From Pseudoalteromonas holothuriae (lineage in GTDB: Bacteria > Pseudomonadota > Gammaproteobacteria > Enterobacterales > Alteromonadaceae): a DNA stretch of 64,000 nt. Under the pieces are notes generated by a model. It ran no database searches. It had not been told where the DNA came from and saw only the letters and a program-made list of their open reading frames with translations. Location: positions 186,001 through 250,000 of the forward strand of contig NZ_CAMAPC010000003.1 of NCBI RefSeq assembly GCF_945859825.1. Direction: 5' to 3'. Positions within the stretch are counted from its first letter, which is position 1. The number at the start of each line of letters is the position of its first letter. This document shows, piece after piece, positions 52,797 through 61,492 of the stretch. The translations under genes were made by a program, and so were the position numbers.

Positions 52797-55448
52797 ATGA
52801 GGTACGCACTATTTGCAGCTGGCGTAATAAGCGCAGCATTATTCACGCAGCCATCAACCATGGCTCATTCATTTCATGTCACCCCCTACTTACAAACCGC
52901 AACCCCTTCAAGTATTTGGATCAGCTGGGAAACAAGTGGTGGCGAAGAGTCCATCGTACACTGGGGCACCACTAGGAATTTAGGGCAACAAAGTACAGGG
53001 CAAAGTAAAACAGGCCATATACTCAGTCGCATCCATGAAGTGCAATTAATCAATTTAACACCCGATACGGTTTATTTTTATCGCGTTAAAACACATGATG
53101 TAATGAGCGACATTCATAGTTTTAAAACGCCACCACTTGCGTCACAAGAGAAAAGTGCGCGTATTTTAGCAATGAGCGATATGCAACAAGACTCATCAAA
53201 CCCAAATAAATTTAGAGATGTGATAAATACCGGCGTGATCCCGTACGTTGAAAATACGCTTGGCGTCAGTTTACATGAAGGGCTGAACATGACGTTGATC
53301 CCTGGTGACTTGGTCGATAACGGCAATCATTACAATAGTTGGAAAAATACTTTTTTTAACCCTATCGCACCGCTTGCCCGCCATGTACCCACCTACCCAG
53401 CACCAGGAAACCATGAAAACGATTCGCGTTATTTTTTTAATTACTTCAACTTACCCACAAATGGTTCCCCTAACTACCTTGAACATTGGTGGTTTAAAGA
53501 TCATTCAAACATTCGTGTGATCTCTTTAGATACCAACTCTAACTACCGCATTGATGAGCAGCTGCAATGGCTAGATAATGTACTCACCCAAACCTGTAGC
53601 AACACCGATATTGATTTTGTATTTGCGCAAATGCACCACCCTCATAAATCAGAAATGTGGTTAGCAGGCGAAACCGATTATAGTGGTAAAATTGTTGCTA
53701 AAATTGAGCAGTTCTCAAGCTCGTGTAACAAACCAAGTATTCACTTTTTTGGCCATACGCATGCCTATTCGCGAGGCACCAGCCGAGATCATAAACATGC
53801 CATGGTTAATGTGGCGTCCGCTGGCGGCAATCTAGATTATTTCGACGAATATGCTCAAACCGACTACACCGAATTTGCCGTCAGCCAAGATGAATATGGC
53901 TTTGTTGTCGTAGATGTAGAAGCCGGTGACGATCCAGCATTTGAAATTAAACGCATCTCATTGGGTGATGAAAATACGCCACTAAATAATGTGATACGCG
54001 ACACTTTAAAAGTGAAATTAAATAATACCGCCCCCTACACACCTGAGGTTTTATGGCCTCAAGCAGGGGCAATCAATGCCAGTTGCAACACAGCTACAGC
54101 TACCTTGTTTGCCGATGCTGACTTAGATTTATTTGGTGCAGCACACTGGCAAGTAAGTGGGCAGTGTGATGATTTTTCAACGCCCTTATTTGATCACTGG
54201 TATCAGCATAAAAACATTTGGAATGAACAGGACACCCAAGCAGGTAAAGCACCTAACAAAGTGGCTTTACAAGGTTTAGTAAAAAACCAGCAATATTGTG
54301 TAAGAGTACGTATGCGTGATCGAGCTTTAGCGTGGAGTCAGTGGTCATCTCCCATTGCCTTTACCACTTCAAGCTCAACACAACTCAGTGATAATTTGCT
54401 TCTCAACCCAGGAGCAGAACAAGCGGTTACCCACTGGCAAGGCACTGGCCCCATAGAGAGTCTTACTGATGGCCAATGTGATTCTGTCTCACCACACGAT
54501 GGACGACATCTATTTGCTGTGGGCGGTATTTGCAACAATGAGCAAGACTTTGGTCAAGCATTTCAGCGCATTGATGTGCATAACTACGCAACCCTTATCG
54601 ACCAAGGTGGAATAAAAGCGCATTACTCAGCTTTCATGCGTAACTTTAACGGCAGCGATACACCAGCTATCAAACTTGAATTTAAAGATGTGCAATTACA
54701 AACACTCACAACCAGCGCACCACTCAATGGTGCCAACTCCAGCTGGCAAGCATTTACCGGTAATGCATTAATACCCCCTCAAACTCGTTATATTGATTTT
54801 GTGCTCACTGGCACACGCAGAAATGGCACCGACAACGATAGCTATTTCGACTCACTCAACCTTCAAATACAAACTGAAACATCAAACTGCCCTACTATCA
54901 ATAATCGGGGACCAAGCAACGCACCTATTGAGCATATTACTCAGCAAGTCGTGCCATCAGGTAATTTGCTGCAAAACCCAAGTGCAGAGACAGGGATAGA
55001 TGGTTGGAGTGGTGCAGGCCCCATTGAATCTCTAAAAGCAGACCAATGTGATTCAGTTGTGCCCTTTCAAGGTGAACAGTTTTTTGCCATAGGCGGAGTA
55101 TGCCAAGGTGAAACGGCACAAGGAAGCGTTTATCAACGTGTTGATTTACAAAGCTACAGTTCGCAAATAACACACGGTGCAATACAGCTTAATTTTGGCG
55201 GCATGTTACGCAACTACAGTGGAAAAGATACCCCATCTATCCAGCTCTCACTATTTAACCACGCTGGCGAGCTAATAGAACATAGCCCTGCGCTCACAAC
55301 ACAAAGTGCGCAATGGCAAAGTGCTACAGGTCAAATAACATTGCCTATTGATACCGCCTTTGTAGATTTTGTATTAACGGGTAAACGCAATCACGGCTCA
55401 GACAATGATAGCTATTTTGATGCACTTTATTTAACCATACAGCAGTAA
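52797..55448 (+). CDS. Exported purple-acid-phosphatase-like metallophosphoesterase with two C-terminal repeats
   Basis: Exported protein of 883 aa. The signal peptide is followed by a PAP-type N-terminal Fn3-like domain (HVTPYLQTATPSSIWISW). The metallophosphoesterase core has AMSDMQQDS, IPGDLVDNG, PAPGNHEND, MHHPHKSEMW and FFGHTHAYSRG, covering the dimetal ligands. A further Fn3-like region is at about 400-530. Two tandem jelly-roll-like repeats of about 165 residues follow; both have LLNP-AE/LLQNPSAE, GPIESL and FVLTG-R-NG-DNDSYFD. ATG 52797 follows AAGGAA; the longer frame is rejected. It may release phosphate from sugars or nucleotides outside the cell, held by the repeats. Confidence 0.87.
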   Translation: MRYALFAAGVISAALFTQPSTMAHSFHVTPYLQTATPSSIWISWETSGGEESIVHWGTTRNLGQQSTGQSKTGHILSRIHEVQLINLTPDTVYFYRVKTHDVMSDIHSFKTPPLASQEKSARILAMSDMQQDSSNPNKFRDVINTGVIPYVENTLGVSLHEGLNMTLIPGDLVDNGNHYNSWKNTFFNPIAPLARHVPTYPAPGNHENDSRYFFNYFNLPTNGSPNYLEHWWFKDHSNIRVISLDTNSNYRIDEQLQWLDNVLTQTCSNTDIDFVFAQMHHPHKSEMWLAGETDYSGKIVAKIEQFSSSCNKPSIHFFGHTHAYSRGTSRDHKHAMVNVASAGGNLDYFDEYAQTDYTEFAVSQDEYGFVVVDVEAGDDPAFEIKRISLGDENTPLNNVIRDTLKVKLNNTAPYTPEVLWPQAGAINASCNTATATLFADADLDLFGAAHWQVSGQCDDFSTPLFDHWYQHKNIWNEQDTQAGKAPNKVALQGLVKNQQYCVRVRMRDRALAWSQWSSPIAFTTSSSTQLSDNLLLNPGAEQAVTHWQGTGPIESLTDGQCDSVSPHDGRHLFAVGGICNNEQDFGQAFQRIDVHNYATLIDQGGIKAHYSAFMRNFNGSDTPAIKLEFKDVQLQTLTTSAPLNGANSSWQAFTGNALIPPQTRYIDFVLTGTRRNGTDNDSYFDSLNLQIQTETSNCPTINNRGPSNAPIEHITQQVVPSGNLLQNPSAETGIDGWSGAGPIESLKADQCDSVVPFQGEQFFAIGGVCQGETAQGSVYQRVDLQSYSSQITHGAIQLNFGGMLRNYSGKDTPSIQLSLFNHAGELIEHSPALTTQSAQWQSATGQITLPIDTAFVDFVLTGKRNHGSDNDSYFDALYLTIQQ

Positions 55449-55457
55449 CGTTTAAAC

Positions 55458-55480
55458 TGTGGCAGCGCACTGCTGCCACA
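55458..55480 (+). terminator. Hairpin after the phosphoesterase gene
   Basis: TGTGGCAGC and GCTGCCACA pair perfectly around a 5-base loop nine bases after the stop. There is no T-run on the plus strand, so termination may be partial. Confidence 0.55.
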
Positions 55481-55544
55481 AAACTAGATAACAACTAAAG
55501 AACATGCCTATACTGACAACATAATTAATAAAATAACTAACCCT

Positions 55545-56330
55545 ATGACAAAAGAAGAGATAGATTTACTTGCCTATGAACTCGCTAATCTTCGTCTAAA
55601 AGCAGACCTAACATTAGCACCTCAGTACCCTGCTTTTTCAGATAAACCTTACCCGCTTGGCCGGTGTCTTGAAATACGCGATGAGATGTATAAATTGATC
55701 CATGCGCAACTGGCGCATAACAGCGAATCTCTCGCACCTCTTGCACATTACATGCAAAGCGCTCAAAAAGAACTCCAAAAAGTATGGGGATCGCTCAGAG
55801 ACGAATATTTTCAAAATGCCATTGTTGTAGGGCACTGGTATATTGACTGTGCCAATGACACAGTCAATGCCAACAAACCTAGGGTTGAGATAAAAAAGCT
55901 TGAACAATCTGGTTTTTCAGCCATTAAGGACTTTGAGCAATTTGTAAAAATTGCCCAGTCATACTGGCAAGTGACTGTTTATCAAAATACGGCTTTTCCA
56001 GCTTTAGCACCTTATTTTCCGCTAATTTGTGAAAATGAAAAAGGTGCCAGTTGGCTTGCAGCAGCAAACGATGACATGCTAAAAGTTGCCATGAACAGTG
56101 AATTTGCTTTATCACAAAGAATCTTAGCTAACCTGCCACCGCCCCCTAAAGCAATGCAAGTACGTTGGCGTCAAATAATAAGCAAAATGCCCAATCCAGA
56201 TGAGCTTTTAACACACCAAGGAGACCCACTCTCATTTTGTAAAAGTTACAGTGAATCAAATTTAGCGACTGATTTAACATTTAGAGATAAAGCGGTACGT
56301 GCTTTTATGAGTTTACCTAAAGGCGCATAA
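55545..56330 (+). CDS. Hypothetical cytoplasmic protein
   Basis: Protein of 261 aa that I do not recognise. It has no signal peptide or membrane segment and is mostly helical. Features include AQKELQKVWGSLRDEYFQN, an acidic/Trp-rich middle, and a Pro-rich LPPPPKAMQVRWRQII near residue 205. The ribosome site is weak. It stands between the phosphoesterase and the diguanylate cyclase, with no sign of co-function. Confidence 0.7.
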   Translation: MTKEEIDLLAYELANLRLKADLTLAPQYPAFSDKPYPLGRCLEIRDEMYKLIHAQLAHNSESLAPLAHYMQSAQKELQKVWGSLRDEYFQNAIVVGHWYIDCANDTVNANKPRVEIKKLEQSGFSAIKDFEQFVKIAQSYWQVTVYQNTAFPALAPYFPLICENEKGASWLAAANDDMLKVAMNSEFALSQRILANLPPPPKAMQVRWRQIISKMPNPDELLTHQGDPLSFCKSYSESNLATDLTFRDKAVRAFMSLPKGA

Positions 56331-56444
56331 AAATTGACTCTGACTCACACATTTCATAAAATTTTAATAACTATAGTGGATGATTTTATTGCGTGTTTTA
56401 CAATTAATAAACGATACCGAAGTATTAAGTACTTGAGGAATTAA

Positions 56445-57350
56445 ATGATTAACGCTGAACAGATGTCCGCAGTACTGGCGGCGTTACCAGATCCTGCTTT
56501 TTTGCTATCACGCAGTGGCAAGTACGTTGCTATTTTTGGTGGTAAAGATGAACGTTATTATCATGATGGTAGCAACTTAATAGGCAAATCTATTAATGAT
56601 TTAATAGTACCAGAAAAAGCTAGCTGGTTTATTGACACCATTGCGCGTGCATTAGACTCGCAAGCGTTGCTAATTGAAGAATATGAACTAAGTAATCAAG
56701 ATGTTAAAGGCCTACCCAAACAAGACACCACCGAAAAAATGTGGTTTGAAGCCCGCATAACCCCCCTCGATTTTAAAGTAAATGACGAAGATATGGTGTT
56801 ATGGGTTGCCAGTAATATTTCTCAGCGACGCCGACTTGAAACACAACTTAGAGAACAAAGTGACACAGACTTACTCACGGGGCTATTCAATCGCCGACGT
56901 CTTGAACGTGAATTAAGCTATCACTTTAATGCGTTTAAAAGACACGATTATTGTGTATCAATCCTCATGTTTGACCTTGATCATCTCAAAGCCTTAAACG
57001 ACAGTGCAGGCCACCACGCTGGCGATAAAGCAATTTGCAAAGTTGCCAGTACATGTCAAAAAACATTACGCCAAACAGACATCCTTTGCCGTTTTGGAGG
57101 CGATGAATTTGTGGTTATTTTACCCCACATACAAAAAGATAAAGCCATTCAAACAGCGCAACGACTGCGCCAAAATGTTAAGCTAGCATTTAAGGGAAGC
57201 CAAGATTTTGGGCTAAACACCATTACTATTAGCGTTGGTGTTACTGAAATTTTAGCGTCTGATCCATCATACACACAAGCACTTAAGCGCGCAGATGCAG
57301 CAATGTACAAAGCCAAGAATCAAGGACGAGACAGGGTGTGTGCACAGTAA
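56445..57350 (+). CDS. PAS-GGDEF diguanylate cyclase
   Basis: Cytoplasmic enzyme of 301 aa that makes cyclic di-GMP from two GTP. An N-terminal PAS-like domain (about residues 1-130) is joined by a coiled region RRRLETQLREQSDTDLLTGL to a full GGDEF domain. The active site is RFGGDEFVVI, and the product-inhibition I-site RQTD lies five residues before it, so the enzyme is probably active and self-limited. ATG follows GAGGAA. The PAS ligand is unknown. It is transcribed alone. Confidence 0.93.
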   Translation: MINAEQMSAVLAALPDPAFLLSRSGKYVAIFGGKDERYYHDGSNLIGKSINDLIVPEKASWFIDTIARALDSQALLIEEYELSNQDVKGLPKQDTTEKMWFEARITPLDFKVNDEDMVLWVASNISQRRRLETQLREQSDTDLLTGLFNRRRLERELSYHFNAFKRHDYCVSILMFDLDHLKALNDSAGHHAGDKAICKVASTCQKTLRQTDILCRFGGDEFVVILPHIQKDKAIQTAQRLRQNVKLAFKGSQDFGLNTITISVGVTEILASDPSYTQALKRADAAMYKAKNQGRDRVCAQ

Positions 57351-57548
57351 CCCTTCTCTTTCAGGTATTGTCTTAAAGTCTTGACGAATTTGTTGCACAA
57401 GCACCAAAAAGCACCTAACTCGTAGCGCAGCTTAAGACTAAATTTAGCACCACTTCATTGGCTTATCTACAATTCACAAAGTGATAACAACGACTCATTT
57501 TTTGCTGCCCTAAACTTAGTATATAAGCCAAACGCAGTAGGTGGCGCT

Positions 57549-59696
57549 ATGAAAAAATACGTTAAGTACATTGCATCCATTATATTAATTGCAACGACTA
57601 TAGTTTGTATACTTTTGTATGGGCCTATGCTGAGAAAAGATGAATATAGTCATAGACAAGTGCAGGCAATAGCCCCAAGTGAAAGCAATTTATTGCTTGA
57701 TTTTTATCCGCACATTTCCCAAGTACCCCGCCCAAAGGACCCCTATCCATTTCCCATCAACCTTGGGCAAATAGGGCCATCAACAAACTTATATTCCGGT
57801 CCAAATCAATACCCATTTTTCTGCATGACGGTTGACTCGGGGCTCGGGCAACCTGAAGTAGATAACCAACAAGGGTATGGTGTTGCTGTGTTTGATCAAC
57901 ATAATAAGATGATCGGGTACAGCAAAGATTGCGCTTTAAAAACTAAGCTTGAGTATTACACTTTGGATAAAAGCTTAACTCCAAAACAGCTCGGTGCAAC
58001 CCAAGCTAAACACCATCAAGGACCGCTATTTAGAGTTGAAAGAGGCACAATAAATCGTTTCATTTACACCCTTATTATGCCAATTTCAAACCAAGAAGTA
58101 GGTGACAGACTAACGCAATCTCAATGGAACAAGCGGTTAATTTATCAATTTAATGGCGGCTCTGGTATTGGTTACCGCCAAGGTCGACAGCATGCTTGGA
58201 AAGTAATGCAGCGCCAAGCACAGCAATTACTTGATGGTTATGCCGTAATAAGCTCTAGCGGCAACAAAACCAGTTACACCTACAATATGCTATTGGCAGA
58301 AGACACCGCACGGCGCGTTAAAAAACAATTTACTAGCTTGTATGGTGAGCCGCTTTATACCGTCGGTGTTGGCGGTTCTGGTGGCGGACTTGCACAATAC
58401 CTGATTGCGCAAAATAGCAGCGGGATTTTAGATGGACTCATTCCACTTTATAGCTACCCAGATATGATAACCCAAACCACCTATGCGCTAGATTGTGACT
58501 TACTCAACAACTACTTTACGTTTAGAGCAGACAATAGGAAGTCGTGGTTAGATTGGGAGCGCAGACGGCTAATTGAAGGCATGAATGCCATTAATGACTT
58601 TCCTCAACGCGCGGGTTTTTTACAACCATTAAACCAATTAATGGCAGGGTTTGTGCCCTCTTTCCCTGATGGCAATAGCGAATGTATTAACGGTTACTTT
58701 GGACTATCTGCATTTATAAATAACCCCAAACAAGGTTTTTTAAGGCAATTTTTTGCAAAACCTGTGATAGCACACACTAACTGGAGTTATTGGCAAGATA
58801 TGCAGCATATTCTTGGCACTAATAAACAAGGTTTTGGCCTGAGCACTTGGGACAACGTTGGCGTGCAATATGGTATAAATGCCTTACTTAAACAGCAGAT
58901 TTCAATGGATGAATTTTTAGATATTAATCGCCAAATAGGCGCATGGAAAGCTCAAGAACACATGCATAAAGAACATATCATTACACCATTGGGCACCAAG
59001 GTTCCGCTTTGGTTATCACTGTGGGGTAGCGATAACATTACACAACCTCAAGATGGGGTTGCGCCTCGTCATCATGGCTCTGTCAAAGCAATGCAAGCAG
59101 CTTATCGTTCTGGACAAGTATTTTTAGGTAAAGTACACCTGCCTATAATAGACGCCCGACATTACTTAGAGAATGAACTCGATATGCATCACATGTCTGC
59201 CTCATTTTATAGCCGCTTACGCATAGAGAAAATGCAAGGTCACAGCAAAAATCATATTATTTGGGTAGCGCACAAGGAATATGACCCAACCGTTAAGGCC
59301 TTTGCAATGATGGATGAATGGCTATTAAGTATCAAGCATGGTACGCCCGAAGAGGTTGTTAAAGCAAAACCTAAAGCACTAAAAGACAGTTGCTTTAACG
59401 AAGACGGCAGTGTTTATTCAGCAGGGCCAAAGGTCTTTGATGGGCAATGGAATAACCGTATTGAGGGCCAGTGTCAATCGCGTTTTCCTATGTACAGCAC
59501 AAGTCGGATTGAAGCAGGTGCGCCATGGGCAGGAGACATGTTTAAATGTGCTTTAATAAATGTTGAGTTAGCAATCACTCGCGGTATTTACGGTACTAAC
59601 TTGTCCGAGCAAGACGTGAGTGCTCTAAAAACAATTTTTGCACAAGGCGTGTGTGATTATAGCCAAGGCGATATCGGCAGACCAAAGGACATTTAA
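57549..59696 (+). CDS. Exported alpha/beta-hydrolase of the DUF6351 type
   Basis: Protein of 715 aa with one N-terminal hydrophobic segment (YIASIILIATTIVCILLYG) that may be an uncleaved anchor. The hydrolase core has FNGGSGIGYRQG and a nucleophile elbow in VGVGGSGGGLAQYL. Conserved-looking acidic and His positions follow (NWSYWQDMQHI, HHMSASFYSR). The plan matches what I know of the DUF6351 family, large exported alpha/beta-hydrolases near tannase/feruloyl-esterase enzymes. ATG follows AGGTGG. The substrate is unknown. Confidence 0.65.
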   Translation: MKKYVKYIASIILIATTIVCILLYGPMLRKDEYSHRQVQAIAPSESNLLLDFYPHISQVPRPKDPYPFPINLGQIGPSTNLYSGPNQYPFFCMTVDSGLGQPEVDNQQGYGVAVFDQHNKMIGYSKDCALKTKLEYYTLDKSLTPKQLGATQAKHHQGPLFRVERGTINRFIYTLIMPISNQEVGDRLTQSQWNKRLIYQFNGGSGIGYRQGRQHAWKVMQRQAQQLLDGYAVISSSGNKTSYTYNMLLAEDTARRVKKQFTSLYGEPLYTVGVGGSGGGLAQYLIAQNSSGILDGLIPLYSYPDMITQTTYALDCDLLNNYFTFRADNRKSWLDWERRRLIEGMNAINDFPQRAGFLQPLNQLMAGFVPSFPDGNSECINGYFGLSAFINNPKQGFLRQFFAKPVIAHTNWSYWQDMQHILGTNKQGFGLSTWDNVGVQYGINALLKQQISMDEFLDINRQIGAWKAQEHMHKEHIITPLGTKVPLWLSLWGSDNITQPQDGVAPRHHGSVKAMQAAYRSGQVFLGKVHLPIIDARHYLENELDMHHMSASFYSRLRIEKMQGHSKNHIIWVAHKEYDPTVKAFAMMDEWLLSIKHGTPEEVVKAKPKALKDSCFNEDGSVYSAGPKVFDGQWNNRIEGQCQSRFPMYSTSRIEAGAPWAGDMFKCALINVELAITRGIYGTNLSEQDVSALKTIFAQGVCDYSQGDIGRPKDI

Positions 59697-59747
59697 TTTA
59701 AAAGGTTTTTTGTTATAGTTATGCCTTACTCATTACTAAGGTACAAC

Positions 59748-60089
59748 ATGGAACAGCTCTTTTCGTATGGTACGCTGCAGCAAATTCAAGTGCAATTAGA
59801 CTCTTTTGGTAGAAAACTCGAAGGTCATAAAGACACATTAATGGGCTACTTAGTAAATGAAATAACCATAACCGACCCAGCCGTTATAGCCAGTAGCGGT
59901 AAAAATGTTCATCCAATTTTAGTGTATACTGGTAAAACCTATAACCTAGTTGAAGGCACTGTATATTCGCTGACTGATGATGAGCTAACCAAAGCCGATG
60001 ACTATGAAGTAGATGACTATGTGCGCGTAGAGGCCAAGCTTAAATCAGGTAAACGTTGTTGGATTTACGCGGCATCTAAACCACTATGA
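59748..60089 (+). CDS. Gamma-glutamylcyclotransferase-like (AIG2-like) protein
   Basis: Small cytoplasmic protein of 113 aa. The glycine loop FSYGTLQQ and the later ADDYEVDDYVRVEAKL match the GGCT/AIG2 fold, where a Glu acts as general base. ATG 59748 follows AAGG; the frame open to 59721 is rejected. It overlaps the next small gene by four bases (ATGA). Members cleave gamma-glutamyl dipeptides or amines; the specific substrate is unknown. Confidence 0.82.
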   Translation: MEQLFSYGTLQQIQVQLDSFGRKLEGHKDTLMGYLVNEITITDPAVIASSGKNVHPILVYTGKTYNLVEGTVYSLTDDELTKADDYEVDDYVRVEAKLKSGKRCWIYAASKPL

Positions 60090-60358
60090 CAAAAACTGAA
60101 AAACGCTTAGAAAAGCAATTAACCTCACTGCTCACAAATGCGTGTAATACCTTAAAAAACGAGCTTCCTCAGTTTTGTTACTTAAGCCATACAGCCTCTT
60201 TAAAAAAGTTAAACACAACACTGTTGGTGCAACTGTTTTGTTCGCAGAGCTTAAGTGCAACTCAATTGCAAACTGCCACTCAAGTATTAAATACACATTT
60301 ATCAGCACTTAACTGCACACTTAAAGCAACTCAACTTAAAATCACATTGCTTGACTAA
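60086..60358 (+). CDS. Small hypothetical protein
   Basis: Protein of 90 aa, helical and Leu/Thr-rich, no signal peptide. It begins with MTKTEKRLEKQLTSLLTNAC. The ATGA overlap with the GGCT-like gene shows translational coupling and supports it being real. It resembles small accessory proteins of Fis/helical type, but I cannot assign a family. Confidence 0.6.
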   Translation: MTKTEKRLEKQLTSLLTNACNTLKNELPQFCYLSHTASLKKLNTTLLVQLFCSQSLSATQLQTATQVLNTHLSALNCTLKATQLKITLLD

Positions 60359-60473
60359 ACAGCGCGGTTAGAATTTGTGCGAAATTGTTATTAATTGTAT
60401 TTACATATTCAAACCTTTTTGTTTCTAAAGTACGATCTGCAAAATTTCTTAAAAATATCTATAAGGATATATT

Positions 60474-61250
60474 ATGTCTCATTTCAAATTAGGCACTATT
60501 GCGCTTTGCAGCCTACTCGTCAGCGCATGCTCTTCAGATACTAATTCAAACTTAGTTAAAACCGAGGCTATTTGGTCTGATATTTTGGTTAAGTCTGATG
60601 GTGATATCAGCAAAGTTGTTGCAGAACTCAACGTAAGTAGCAGAAACGGCAACAATATAAATTTAGTGCAAGGAGATAAACTCTCGGTCACAGCAACAAA
60701 CAATGCTATTTCAGCAAACATGACTAAAAATATGGACAAAGATAACAAGATTTTTGATATTGATTATCGAGCAAACTTTCCATATTACCAAGCTGATACT
60801 CAGTATGAAATTAGGCTTTATAGAGCCAAAGATAAAGTTACGCTTAGTAGCAAAGTAACACTTCCAGAACCTATTTTGATACTTGCGCCACAGGCTTACC
60901 AAACATTTTCTGCAGATAGCGCTTTGGAGCTGCGATGGGCTAAAGCAACGAAAATTATAGGCGATCAATCACTTAAAATAAACGTTGATAGTACTTGCAA
61001 GCATGGTGAGAAAGAAATCACCAAATCTTATAATTATAATGATATAAAAGATGATGGAATACAGGTTGTTGATTTTGAAACCATTGGCCTTTTTAAGAAT
61101 GAAGAACTAAACAGTAACTTTACCTGTACGGTTAAATTTAGTTTTGAACGCAGGCGTTATGGCTCGGTTGATGGCCGCTACGCATCAAGTAGCAGAACGT
61201 ACGCCACACAAACCAAAATATTAGAAAACATCAACATAACTATCAAATAA
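60474..61250 (+). CDS. Lipoprotein of unknown function
   Basis: Lipoprotein of 258 aa with lipobox VSAC followed by Ser-Ser-Asp, so probably outer-membrane directed. The mature part is beta-rich: VVAELNVSSRNGNNINLVQGD, then a Fn3-like pattern (YEIRLYRA, LELRWAKA). Two cysteines (STCKHG, FTCTVKF) may form a disulfide. ATG follows AAGGAT. It precedes a hairpin and the kinase gene. Its role is unknown. Confidence 0.75.
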   Translation: MSHFKLGTIALCSLLVSACSSDTNSNLVKTEAIWSDILVKSDGDISKVVAELNVSSRNGNNINLVQGDKLSVTATNNAISANMTKNMDKDNKIFDIDYRANFPYYQADTQYEIRLYRAKDKVTLSSKVTLPEPILILAPQAYQTFSADSALELRWAKATKIIGDQSLKINVDSTCKHGEKEITKSYNYNDIKDDGIQVVDFETIGLFKNEELNSNFTCTVKFSFERRRYGSVDGRYASSSRTYATQTKILENINITIK

Positions 61251-61260
61251 CCCGCTTTTT

Positions 61261-61289
61261 AAGCAAGTGTCACTCGCAGACACTTGCTT
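61261..61289 (+). terminator. Hairpin between lipoprotein and kinase genes
   Basis: AAGCAAGTGTC and GACACTTGCTT are exact 11-bp inverted repeats with a 7-base loop, ten bases after the lipoprotein stop. Only CT follows, so it is a weak U-tract. Confidence 0.6.
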
Positions 61290-61492
61290 CTATCAAAGAT
61301 TTCCAAAAATAATTAACAAATATGTAATTTAAGTTCCCTAAAGTTCTACCGATAAGGTAGGCTATACTCAACGACGTATGGCAAGTGCATGGAAGGGATA
61401 AGTTTTCTTGCCAATAAAAATTAAAATTGAATTGTAACTAGGAAGTTTATCAAAGGATCTGGTTGCAAGTTCTTTATTGGAATACTTAAGTT

